The position numbers were made by a program, and so were the translations under genes. A DNA stretch of 64,000 nt from Vespula vulgaris (taxonomy: Eukaryota; Arthropoda; Insecta; Hymenoptera; Vespidae). The notes under the pieces were generated by a model, which worked only from the letters and a program-made list of their open reading frames with translations, searched no databases and was not told where the DNA came from. Each line of letters starts with the position of its first letter. Position 1 is the stretch's first letter. Positions 39,113-49,734 of this stretch are shown piece after piece. Location of the stretch: assembly GCF_905475345.1 (NCBI RefSeq), contig NC_066604.1, positions 1,575,001 through 1,639,000 of the forward strand. The letters run 5' to 3'.

Positions 39113-39521
39113 CGTTACAGCTCGCTGCTTGCTGCGGCTCGTTAAAACGGTGGATAGACAATACGCGAGCCGTTGTTGATATCATGTGCGTGCGATTTCT
39201 TTATTAATGCACACGATTCTCATTGGTTCGTTTCTTTACACGTATGTGTATATATATATATATATATGCGTTTATATATGCGTGTATATATGTGTGTATA
39301 AATGCAACGAGAGAGAGAGAGAGAGAGAAGTGTAATTAAATGCAATCGCTACGTTCCTTTTTTGCTTTTCTTTTTTAATTTAATTTAATTTTTTTCGTGG
39401 TCTCCTTTTTCTTCTTTTTCTTTTTTTATCCTTCTTCTTATTCTCCTGATACTCTCTTCTTCATATTTTATTTTATATCGTATATTAGATTTTGTTTCGT
39501 ATGCATGAAAGAACGTTGGAT

Positions 39522-39526
<5 letters not shown>

Positions 39527-39582
<56 letters not shown>
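39527..39582. repeat. (CT)28 microsatellite
   Basis: Uninterrupted CT tract. Confidence 0.95.
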
Positions 39583-39587
<5 letters not shown>

Positions 39588-40655
39588 ACTTTTTTATGTA
39601 AGATATACTTATATATTATATATATGATTTTATTAGGTGATATATAATTGATATATTTATATGATTTTTAATGATATATAATTATATGATATATATATAT
39701 ATATTATAAAATCGATTTATTTATTTATCTAACGATTTATTATTTTACTTTGTTACAGATATATAAACGAATGTATAAGTACGTGGAATAGATCGGATCG
39801 TTTATTTTCATCTATTTCATTTTTCTTCTCTGTTTTTTTCGTCCGGCTTTTTTTGAAGATAAAATCGTACAACAACAACGACGAGGATGATCGTCGGTAG
39901 TAAGTCATTACATTGTTACATATATATATTTCCATAGGATAATTCAAAACCTTTCGAAAAATGATAATATTTAAGTATAAGATAAACTATTATTTTGTTA
40001 CTTATAATTATTCTTCCTTTTTTTCTTTTCTCTCTCTTTTTTTTTAAGATTTATTAACAATTGAAATAGATAATAACAACGTATGCATGTATTTATATAT
40101 ATATATACAAGGTGTTTAAAAATTATCGTGATGATGATCAGAAGGAAAAAAATTAATTGTTAACTCTTATCTACTGAATATTATTGATTTATCGAAATCA
40201 AATCAAATGGAAAGTATTATCGTAACGTAACTGTATACCATTAGTATAATATATAGAAAGAAAGTAGAATTAAGGAAATGAATTTTTCTTAATTTATGTA
40301 TGCTTATGCGTACGTGAACGTGCGCCTTTGTTTTTCACCATATCATATATATATATATATACATATATTTCTTACGAGCGAAATAGATCGTAGTTTTTTT
40401 TTTCTTCCTAAATAGAATAAAAAGTAAACTATAAATCGTTTAGATGTGTATGTGAATCTACTTATAAAAAAGGAAAAGTTAAGAACAAACAAAGACGTGG
40501 TCGGTTAGAAGCCTGAGAATATACGATTCCTTAGAAAGAGTTTCTTTAAGAATGCATAGAGATCTAAAGGTCATTAAAATTCTTATTATTGCGAAACATT
40601 TTTTTTTCTTTATTTTCAAAAGTAATCATTTCTACATGCTTTAACTTTGTACATA

Positions 40656-40698
<43 letters not shown>

Positions 40699-41183
40699 CT
40701 ATAGTAATCGTCGATTATTATGATCGATCTTTTTGAAATTGTCGATCCACGTTCGATTGGTTTGTTTTTACATAAAGCGACGATATATTAAGTAGAAATT
40801 GATTTATATCGACTTTAATATATCGCTTTAAAATATTGTCGCAAATTTCTCATACAATTTAGTAACATTGTTTTTCTATGTGCACATATATATACATACA
40901 TACATACAACATACATATATATATATATATATAAATACATATATACCAAGGCAAATAAATGTTATCCTGACGATACGCGTGCCAACCAAAACAAGATCTT
41001 CGTACGTAGTGGGCGTAGACGAGAGGCGCCTGCATGGAATTATAAATTTTAGCTGTCGCGTCGCTTAGTTCTGTTATTTTGACCCGTCGTCGCAGGTAAA
41101 AAAACGAAGATAAGGGAATAACTTGGTAGGTAGTCAGTCCCTTTATGTATATATATATATACATATATATATATAAAACTCTT

Positions 41184-41214
<31 letters not shown>

Positions 41215-42253
41215 GTTTATTTTTTACTTTTTCTTTTCCTCTCATATACGTACATGTTCGTTTAGACCACCGGAGCCATTGTATGCAAAGAGCTTTCCGG
41301 CAATAATTTAATACTTTTAACGACAAAGAGAATTCTAGCATACCTTTTCTTTTTTTTTTCTTTTTTTTTCTTTTCTTTCTTTACTCTCGTCATTCCTTCT
41401 TCTAACCTTTTCATTCTCTTTCCACATCCTAACTAGCCTAGCCACGTTGGAAAGGAAGAAAAATGTCTAGGCCCTTTTAATGTTACTCCTTTCGAGTCCT
41501 CGAAAAACTTAACGAAGAAAAATATTTCTTTTATATTTTTGACAATCTTTTTGTATCCCTTGGAAGAGAGAGAGAGAGAGAGAGAGTGAGAGAGAGAAAG
41601 ATAGAGGGGAGGAGAGGGGGTATTATACAACAAAGAAGAGATCTCAGTCGTCTAGAGTGTCGCTAATTACTCACGACGCTATCGAAAGATGAGTAAGATT
41701 TTTAATGAGTGCAGAAAAGTGTTTCACAGAACGCGGATTGCACTATGGCGTGAAGAGTATATCAAAACATAAACCGCGTGAGATAAGGCACGATCGGACG
41801 AGTAATAATGTGTATATCTCTCTTTTTTCTTCTTCTTTTTTTTTTTTTAAGTTCGACTCCTTCGTTATCTCTTTGGATAGGCCGAGATCAGTCGTGGAAA
41901 CGGAAAATGAAACTGAAACTCGTGTTAAATGCGACTGGTTTATTAAATTCAATCTATTTCTATACGAAATATCAGAGTATCGTTATGTCAGTTTTTATTT
42001 TATTTAATAAAGTATTCGATAGGTACGGATTGATTGTTGTATATATATTTTTTTTAATATTTCGATAAAATAATTTATGTTTCATCTTAGTTGCTTCGAT
42101 CGAGCAGAAATTCTTATCGATCGGTTTTTTTCAGTTATCGACTGTTGCGTTAATTATCGACTGTGCCTATTTCTTATCGACAGTTTTTCTTACCTACTAT
42201 TTCTGTCGGTTATTCACTAGTTTGCGAGATTTAGTTCTAGAGGGCGTTAGTTG

Positions 42254-42277
42254 TTTATTGTCGATTTAGAATTTATT
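42254..42277 (-). terminator. Poly(A) signals of the PDRG1-like gene
   Basis: AATAAA on the minus strand at 42254-42259 and 42272-42277, about 105-125 nt downstream of the stop codon. Confidence 0.4.
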
Positions 42278-42379
42278 CAGGTCGGTAGAAAAGGTGTACA
42301 TGATTAATAACACGGTATGTAAAAGACGATAATTTATAGTTAAATAAAACGTTACATATCTAATTAATACTAACAGTAA

Positions 42380-42549
42380 CTAAGTATTTCCTCCTAAGAC
42401 TTGGTTCATTGCAGACATCTCTTTATAGGACATAGGTTTTAACATTAATCCAGGTACAGGTGGATTCAATTCCAAATCTCTCAGTTCATTGACTTTGATC
42501 TTTAAATCACTTCTCAGTTTATTCACTTCTATGTCGCATTGTTTTTGAT
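42380..42549 (-). CDS. PDRG1: PDRG1 coding exon 2
   Basis: The acceptor is ATATTACAG just above 42549. It completes Asp, then encodes the second coiled coil and the tail ending MSYKEMSAMNQVLGGNT before TAG. It has no usable start codon of its own; it is recognised by joining to exon 1. Confidence 0.9.
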
Positions 42550-42837
42550 CTGTAATATCAAAATATTTTATAAATTATTCAATTGAACAACATCAAAAAC
42601 AAAATCCATACCCTTTAAAAGCAATTCTTCTGCAGTTTTACTTGGCATTTTTAATAACATAGGACCTATAGCCATCCAAGTTTTTTCACAGTTTGCTTTT
42701 TGCAATGCTCTCATGCCAACCCTGTCATCGTTTCTTCGTTTATCAAGTGCAATTATTTCTTGTCTGTCAGTTAGAATCTCTCCAGCTTTTTCTTCAACTT
42801 GTTCCAAATGTTGTAATAATTCTTGTTGTTCCTTCAT
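42380..42837 (-). CDS. PDRG1: PDRG1-like prefoldin-family protein (two coding exons)
   Basis: The exons, 42837-42612 and 42549-42380, join in phase across a 62-bp intron to give 131 residues; the vertebrate protein is about 133. The sequence shows the PDRG1 pattern: an N-terminal coiled coil, LDKRRNDDRVGMRALQK, then ML.KMPSKTAEELLLK, DQKQCDIEVNKLRSDLKIKV in the second coiled coil, and a LNPPVPG...M tail. Family knowledge: PDRG1 (p53 and DNA-damage-regulated 1) is a beta-prefoldin-like subunit of the R2TP/prefoldin-like co-chaperone complex, which assembles RNA polymerases and PIKK kinases. The frame is open three codons upstream from a TTG, so I take the ATG at 42837. Two AATAAA signals lie 100-125 nt past the stop on the minus strand. 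Confidence 0.92.
42612..42837 (-). CDS. PDRG1: PDRG1 coding exon 1
   Basis: The exon starts at MKEQQELLQHLEQVEEKAGE and ends with one base of an Asp codon before the donor GTATGG (42611-42606). Reading through the intron gives a meaningless tail and then a stop. Confidence 0.9.
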
Positions 42838-43155
42838 ATTTAACAATTGTATTCACTGATTTAAAATAATAAAGTATTATTGATTTATTAGTACACTTTT
42901 GTTAACGATAAACGTAAAAACGAAAATCATCCGGAAACGTTCTTGTTTAGATAGGTTATAAAATTCTTCGATTAGAATTCGATAGAAAGAGAGACATAGA
43001 AAAAAAGGTAGAGAATATGATCAGCTGCACTTATATCACGATTGGTGCGCCACGTGGTGGACGTTGACAATAACTAGTATGCAATATTATCTATTGATAT
43101 GTCATCGTTTTTGTTTTAGTCGCTCTACTTTACCGACCAAAGATTTGACAGAAAG

Positions 43156-43186
43156 ACGATGCACTTTCGACGAATAAGTGCATCGT
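43156..43186. repeat. 11-bp perfect inverted repeat with 9-nt loop
   Basis: ACGATGCACTT (43156-43166), loop TCGACGAAT, AAGTGCATCGT (43176-43186). It lies in a repeat-poor island about 320 bp upstream of the PDRG1-like start codon. Confidence 0.7.
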
Positions 43187-46100
43187 TGCAACAGACCTAC
43201 GTGGATCATATTAATCGTATAACATACGTGTGAGAGGCATCGACCGATGCTCTTCCCACGTATTTGTCAATGAATGTAATTGATAACTGCAATTCGTTTA
43301 TGATATTAATATAAATCATAAAAGATTTATATTATATATATATATATAAATATATATAATAACTAAATTTATATTTAAAAAAAGTATTTAACATTATTTT
43401 TTTCCAAGATATATTTCACGGGAGATTTATTATATTAATACGAATTAACGTTAAGCTTCTTCTATAATTGATAATATTAATTCAAAAGGCAATGGATATC
43501 GAAGTAACGATCTTAGTGGCTACGTGACCGTACCATCGTAACGGAGGTTTTACAAATATTTACGAGTTGCAGCTGGAGATAAATCAACGTAAACGTAGTC
43601 ACGCAATTCGTGACGTTTCCGAGGACGTTTAGTCTTACGAAATTCTCGACGTAATACGTCATCGAATAATTAACGTTTTCGTCCCATTAACTTTTGACCT
43701 CTTTTCAAAGTCTAACATCAGAGAGATTATATTCTACAGTTAAGATTATATTTTTATATTTTATTTATCTTTGTAATTAATTAAAGAACTTTTTTATTTT
43801 GAGAAAAAGAGAAGAAGAGAAAGATTGAAGAAATATCGATTGAAGACGGTTCGTTGGATTCTTTCTTTTTTTCTTTTTTTAATATATATATATATATATT
43901 TTTTTTAGTGTGTTCTATTTTTTCTTTCGTTACAAAGATATTATTAATTAACTGAGAGAAACATCATTGAAACTTTCGGTACCCGTTTGAAGTTTAATCT
44001 CTAATGGAACGGCCGTCGCAATTAGACGGGACTTATATTTTTCTATCGTATTCTCTTTATCCTCTACCGTATACTCGTATGCAATGTTTGAACGTGCATT
44101 CTTAGGCACGTGACATGGCACGCGTCGGTCGTTACACTATAGCCAATGGCAATTGTTTCCCCTAAAAATTATTGGCTAGCACCGAGCAAGCCGCGAACGT
44201 TCTTACATACATGCATAAATGCACACATTCATATATACATACGTCTATCATTATTATTATCAACTTCGTTATTTTTAATTTTTACACTCTCCATTCTTCT
44301 CCCCACTCACTTCATTAATTTCTTTATTTATCGATTGATTTGATTTTATTTATTGTAAATAAGTTTACGATTTAATTTTGTTGTTTTTGTTATCCGTTTT
44401 ATTTTCGTTCGCTTGTTTATTCGATATTTAATCGGGAAAAAAAAAAAGGAAAAAGAAAGAAAGAAAGAAAGAAGAAAGAAAGAAACAAGATACGTCGAGA
44501 ATGTCTAAGATTAAATTCTAATCCAAATTAAAAATAATATCTCGAACGTTTGTTTAATCATAGTTAGGAACTTTCTCGCACACTTTCTAACGATCCTTCT
44601 CTTTTATATTCCGACACGTGTCTTGTGTATATTGGGGTTTAAATTAATCCGTTTATCATCGAAATTAAAAAGGAAGGGATATAAAGAATTTCAATGGTTC
44701 TTTGTAAAAGTGACGTCAATGATTTGATCGATCGATCAAAAAGAATACGAAATTCGCAATTCGTACGATCAGCTAAATGTTGCGAAATGGTGCAAATAAG
44801 TTTCTTCGTCTTGTGGGAGCAATGAACTACGCATTAATTCGAGACAGAGGCGGAAAGAAACAGAAAGAGAGGGAGAGGAAAAAAGAGAAAAATAAGGAAA
44901 GAAAAAAGAAGAAGAAGAAAAAAAACAAAGATGGAAAGAGAGAATTGACGTCAGCAAAATTATAGTATGTCAAGATATCTCAATATAAACTTGTTGGTAT
45001 CACTGGTGAGACAAATAACTGGTCATTTGGTATCGTCAAATTTGACAATGTTATCATTGTCTATAGTTTTATCTTTTTAAAGCCTATTACCGACTAATCA
45101 ATCAACGACACGATAGTTTGCATGAAAACTATCGAATGAAACCAAGTTTCATTTCTTTTGATTTTCTTTTCTTTTTTTTTTTTATTGGAAATTGATTATA
45201 TTAGTCATTTTCTACGAATAACTCGAGATAATCGTTTTCAGTTTTTTCTCTTTTTTTTTCTTCTTTTTTCGTTGAAACATTGATATGATATTCGTATACG
45301 ATAATACTCTTTTTCGGAAAGTATAATCGTAATTAAGTAAAAAAAAAGTATAAGTACGTGTTTAAAATAACAACGTAAGAATGAAAAAAAAGAGACAAGG
45401 AGATAAAAAGAAAAAGAAGAGGAAGAGGAGAGATTGCAAAAAAAAAGAAAAGAAAAGAAAAGAAAAGAAAACATAGAAGACGTTTTATCGATCGTCCGAA
45501 TGAAAAAATTATCGAATACAAAGTTTCTTTCGTTTCTTTGAAAATTTCGATGTTAGATTTAATCATTTTCTTCGTCGAATTCGAAACAGTCTCGTCGTTT
45601 ACATCGTTTAATGTGAAATTGATTTCTTAACATATGTACACGATTTCTTTCGACAATCTATACATATACATATATATATATTTTTTTAAATCGATCGAAA
45701 ATCATTCAACTTCGATTTTAAATATCGATTAATTCCTATTCGAGACAGTTCAAATCAATAACCTTTCTCTTTTCAAAACAAAACAATAAGTCATTAAAAC
45801 CTCCCTTTTCCTTTCAATTTTTCTCTTTACAATTGATCAAACAAAATTGAAAAACACAAAGTTTAGCCTCGCAAATCCCAACGAGACAATTGGGTACTAA
45901 TTTTTAGGATCACTTATCGTTGAGTATTCGATCAATTCGATTATCAAAAATTCTGACGACATATATTGGCCAATCTTTGAAATAACTCGAACGAGTTCGG
46001 TATGACGTACATCGAACGTTGGTCGAAAAAAAAACATCGAAAAAATAATTAAAAAAGAAAAAATACGAGAGAGAGAGAGAGAGAGAGATAAAGAAGAAAA

Positions 46101-46210
46101 AAAAAATGTTGAGAAGAACAGAGAAGAGAAGAGATTGCAAACACAAAAGAGGCTTTAGCAAAGAACGAAAGAGGGCACTTGTGAATTCAATTCCATAGAA
46201 GGAGCTTTTA

Positions 46211-46245
<35 letters not shown>

Positions 46246-46326
46246 TTCTTTTTTTTCTTTCTTAGTCTTCTTCATCCATACTCGAATGTTATGACAATTA
46301 TGAGTTTTCCGTGAACGCATCGAGCC

Positions 46327-46412
46327 GGCACGTGGCCGACTAGCTCAACGTCGTACGTCGAGGGGCACGAATGGCGCGTGCCCTCGCGTGAGAACAACCT
46401 CGCTCACACGCG
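46327..46412. promoter_or_regulatory. Compact Su(H) and bHLH-O binding cluster
   Basis: Within 86 bp there are CACGTG (46329), GGCGCGTGCC (46373-46382, reverse of the Hairy C-box GGCACGCGCC), CGTGAGAAC (46387-46395, full Su(H) match) and CACGCG (46407). It lies between the PDRG1-like gene and the 102-aa protein gene, nearer the latter, in a CpG-rich island. Function is inferred from motifs only. Confidence 0.45.
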
Positions 46413-46817
46413 TCACACGTATACACATCACATACGTATTATTGAAAGTACTAGGCGAACGGGAACAGTGAACATTATCGTCCTTTCATCTTTCTTGCAT
46501 TTGTAATTAACTTGGTAAAAAAGAAGAAAGAAAAGAAAAAAGAAGTGCGATTTTAGTTGTGTTCATTATCTCAAAAAAAAAATTTCATATTCAGTTGCAT
46601 AGATGTGCGTGTAATAATTTGGATTTTGTTTAATACATCCGTTTCATTCAACACTCGATTTTTAATTTGTTATATCCATTAAAAATATACTTAATTACTT
46701 ATACGATACGAATATATGATAATATATGTATGTAATTCGAGATAAGATTAAAAAATTAATGATTTAGGTATAATAATATTCTACAATTATCGAATCGATT
46801 AATAAAAATAATTATAG

Positions 46818-46852
<35 letters not shown>

Positions 46853-47759
46853 TCTCTCGAAATATGAATTTCTCGTTTCTAACGATTATTATATTCGAGA
46901 GAAGATACATACACGTGTTTGATGTACTTCTATCGAAAAGAAAAAAAGGCATCGAAATGGTACTCTTGAAAAAGTAGAGCAAACGATTTCTTTCTCTCTT
47001 TCTCTCTCTCTTTTCACTCTTCTTCTTTTTCTAACTCTCTTTCTCTCTCTCTCTAGAAATATCATAAAAGATTTGTGATACTCACTGACCGCAGAGACGT
47101 AAGATCGACGCGTGTCTACGTTCGTGATGCACGTGCACGAGAACTAGGAGAGCCTACTCTCGATCATCTAAAGATCGATCATTTAATTACGTTAAAGTGT
47201 TCGAAGATATTTCATTGACATTGTACCCACTCCTCCCATTTTCCACCCTCCTCGATCCACCCCCACGAGTCACGAATAACGCGAGAGATACTATTATAGT
47301 ATTTCGAGAGATTTCGATAGATCTTTACGGAATAAAGATCTATTATCCATTGAGTAGTAAAAAAAAAGAAAAGAAAAGAGAAATGAAAGAAAGAAAAAAA
47401 GAAAGAAAAAGAAGAAGAAGAAAAAATATGTTATCTAATCGAAAATACAAATATCCTATGCACAAAGATGAGAAATCAATCGAGTGGAATCTACGATCAA
47501 TTAACTTGTCGTATGTTGGTGATTTAGATACGTAGTAGTAGGTATACTCTATTGACGATGAATTCGTCATCAATCATCGAGCCATTAATTCAATTCGATT
47601 TTCTACTCTCTCTGTCTGTTTATCTATCTATCTATTTCTCTCTAGTCTTTCGATCCCAATGGACCGAATATTATTGGATCGATCGTTGCATTATTTTTTC
47701 ATCCTTTTATCAATGAATATTTGAACATTCAAGTTACAATTCATATTCAAATGAATATG

Positions 47760-47800
<41 letters not shown>

Positions 47801-47808
<8 letters not shown>

Positions 47809-47895
47809 TAGATAATTTGTCTTTAATAAATAGAAGATATGTATATGTATATATATATATATATGTATATATGATGTAGATAATTTGTCTTTAAT
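47801..47895. repeat. 27-bp direct repeat, 68 bp apart
   Basis: 47801-47827 and 47869-47895 are identical (ATGATGTAGATAATTTG core), each preceded by an AT tract, so the unit (AT tract plus unique tail) has been duplicated. Confidence 0.8.
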
Positions 47896-48544
47896 TAAAA
47901 AAAAAAAAAAAAGAGAGAAACATCTGATCACGAGTAGATCGAGTCAAAATCAGTGGATGTTACGAGAAAATATCTCAGACGATTCGTCGTGCGCGTGTCA
48001 GTGTCTGATGCCTCGTAAAATCTCTCTCGTAAAAGTGACAAAGGGTAAGAGTAAACAGGAGAGAGAAAATGAGAGAGAAATCAAGAGAGAGAGAGAAGAG
48101 AAAGAGGGAGCAAGCTTATAACGTGTGATAAGGTCGGGGCCGACCGAGGTAATAAATAGGAGAGGGTAGCACGTAGGAGCGGCATTTCGTCTCGCGACGG
48201 CGTACGGTTCGCATCGATCGTACCTTTCGTTGAGAATACCAGAGATTCGTGACAGATTCGAGTTGCGCATTCTCATTCTTTCTCTTTTCTTAAAGGGAAA
48301 AGCAAATCAAACAAGAAGAATATTAAGAAGAAGATAGAAAAGAAGAAGTGTAAGAAAAAGTGGAGAAAAGGGATCATAATCGTCGATAATTGACTAATTC
48401 TATTTTGGTGACGTCAAAGAAAATCGTTCGGAGAGACATCATTCAAAGAAAGGATATCCTATAAAAGAAGAAGAAGAAGAGGAGGAGGAGGAGGAGGAGG
48501 AGGAGGAGGAGGAAGATAAAAGATAGAAGAATCTTAGAGTGATC

Positions 48545-48589
48545 ATGTTGAAGAAATTATTGAGCAAGTCCGGACGTAGGATTTTACGG
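48545..48589 (+). CDS. Coding exon 1 of the 102-aa protein gene
   Basis: It has 15 codons from an ATG, ending exactly at GG|GTAAGA. TATAAAAG lies 85 bp upstream (48460) but is followed by a GAA/GGA repeat without an initiator. A second TATA-like AATAAATAGG lies at 48151, in a repeat-poor leader-like stretch. Confidence 0.62.
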
Positions 48590-48931
48590 GTAAGAAGAAA
48601 TTCATATTTCATTATTATCGTTATAAATAAAATTGAAAACAATTGCTTTATACACGTTTAGTCAAAGAGAAAAAAAAATGGAAGGGGAAAAAAAAGATAG
48701 TATATGGGACGTCATAGTATGTGTATGTGTGTGTGTACGTATGCATATGTTGAGTTCGGTGCTCGACGACCTAATTTTGCAGCGTGACATCGTCGAGTGA
48801 CCCGGGCATTGGCTTGCTCCTAGTTTTTGACCGTTCGATTCCGATTCGAGTTGTATTTTGTTTATCCGTTTAATACAATTTTTAAGACAATTCTATTATA
48901 GAGAAAAAGTATGCTCGTGACAGAGAAAGAA

Positions 48932-48973
<42 letters not shown>

Positions 48974-49109
48974 ACTTAATTATTTATCCGTAATGAAGAT
49001 TCGAAACGTGTTGTTGTAACGTTATACATCAGAAGATAAGAATACTATCATGTAACGTAATCTATTAGCTCGCGCGTTTTACGTCAGAGTTGCGTGTGTG
49101 TTCGTGCAT

Positions 49110-49148
<39 letters not shown>

Positions 49149-49534
49149 AGAAGGAGAAGGAGAAGGAAGGGGTAAAAAGGGTGGGTGGATAGGTGGGTGG
49201 GTGGGGGAATGAGGGGAGAATTACTTGATATTTTCAAAAGAGAAAAACACATCGTTGCTTTTCATCGTAGGCGATCAAGAAGCTGTCTACGAGGAGTCGG
49301 AAGTTTAAAAGGTCGCAGCAGTCTAATGGTGGTTGGCAATCGACCCTCGGACCGGATCTAGATGCCGTGTCCCTTTCGTTGTCCCTACCGTCCCTGGACG
49401 CGAAAAGTATCGACACCTACATGACCTACGTCATTGAGAACATCGACGATTGTGATTCTAGATGTTGTCATTGTTGTGACGAATATGAAGAGAATCAAAG
49501 GAATGAGAACATTGAAAATGAAATGACGATCTAA
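48545..49534 (+). CDS. Unrecognised 102-aa protein: basic amphipathic N-terminal helix, acidic Cys/Asn-rich tail (two exons)
   Basis: Exons 48545-48589 and 49271-49534 join in phase 0 across a 681-bp intron (donor GTAAGA, acceptor TTCATCGTAG). Residues 1-15 are MLKKLLSKSGRRILR. The basic, helix-like stretch continues to about residue 35 (AIKKLSTRSRKFKRSQQ). Next come GGWQSTLGPDLDAVS, a Ser/Leu stretch, SIDTYMTYVIENIDD, a Cys cluster (CDSRCCHCC) and an acidic Asn-rich end with NQRN and NIEN. There is no signal peptide or membrane span. Bearded-family inhibitors of the ligase Neuralized pair a basic amphipathic helix with NxxN motifs, so that family is a candidate. Their other conserved motifs are absent and I cannot assign it. 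The poly(A) signal is at 49729. A Su(H)/bHLH-O cluster lies 2.1 kb upstream. Confidence 0.68.
49271..49534 (+). CDS. Coding exon 2 of the 102-aa protein gene
   Basis: It has 87 codons plus TAA, opening right after TCGTAG. Codon choice is mixed and non-repetitive, in sharp contrast to the AG and GGGT repeats just upstream. The frame has no early ATG, so it needs the upstream exon. Confidence 0.7.
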   Translation, partial: AIKKLSTRSRKFKRSQQSNGGWQSTLGPDLDAVSLSLSLPSLDAKSIDTYMTYVIENIDDCDSRCCHCCDEYEENQRNENIENEMTI

Positions 49535-49728
49535 CGTTTGCTTCGATAAAGAATTCGTTGATAATATTTATTTCTTTCTCTGTCTCTTTTTCTCTTTATC
49601 TATCTATCTGTATATCTATCTATCTATCTCTCTCTGTCTTTCTATCTTTCTCTCTCTTTTTGTCCATTTGTCTATCTTTCTCTCTCTCTTTTATATTTAT
49701 TATTTATTCCACGTTCCTAATTACTAGC

Positions 49729-49734
49729 AATAAA
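49729..49734 (+). terminator. Poly(A) signal of the 102-aa protein gene
   Basis: AATAAA, 195 nt after the stop codon, at the end of a CT/TATC-rich 3' UTR-like stretch. Confidence 0.4.

Larger units (their letters stand above)
34080..42379. other. No assignable gene; islands in a repeat background
   Basis: Repeat-poor islands lie at 34.39-34.72, 35.39-35.56, 36.32-36.45, 38.93-39.18 and 40.96-41.11 kb. The rest is CT, AT and ATT tracts and A/T-rich DNA. Confidence 0.4.
42838..48544. other. Intergenic DNA between divergent genes
   Basis: It lies between the minus-strand PDRG1-like gene and the plus-strand 102-aa gene. It holds the hairpin at 43156, CACGTG at 43052 and 44106, CREs at 44711, 44946 and 48409, the Su(H)/bHLH-O cluster at 46.33-46.41 kb and TGCACGTGCA at 47128. 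Confidence 0.5.
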
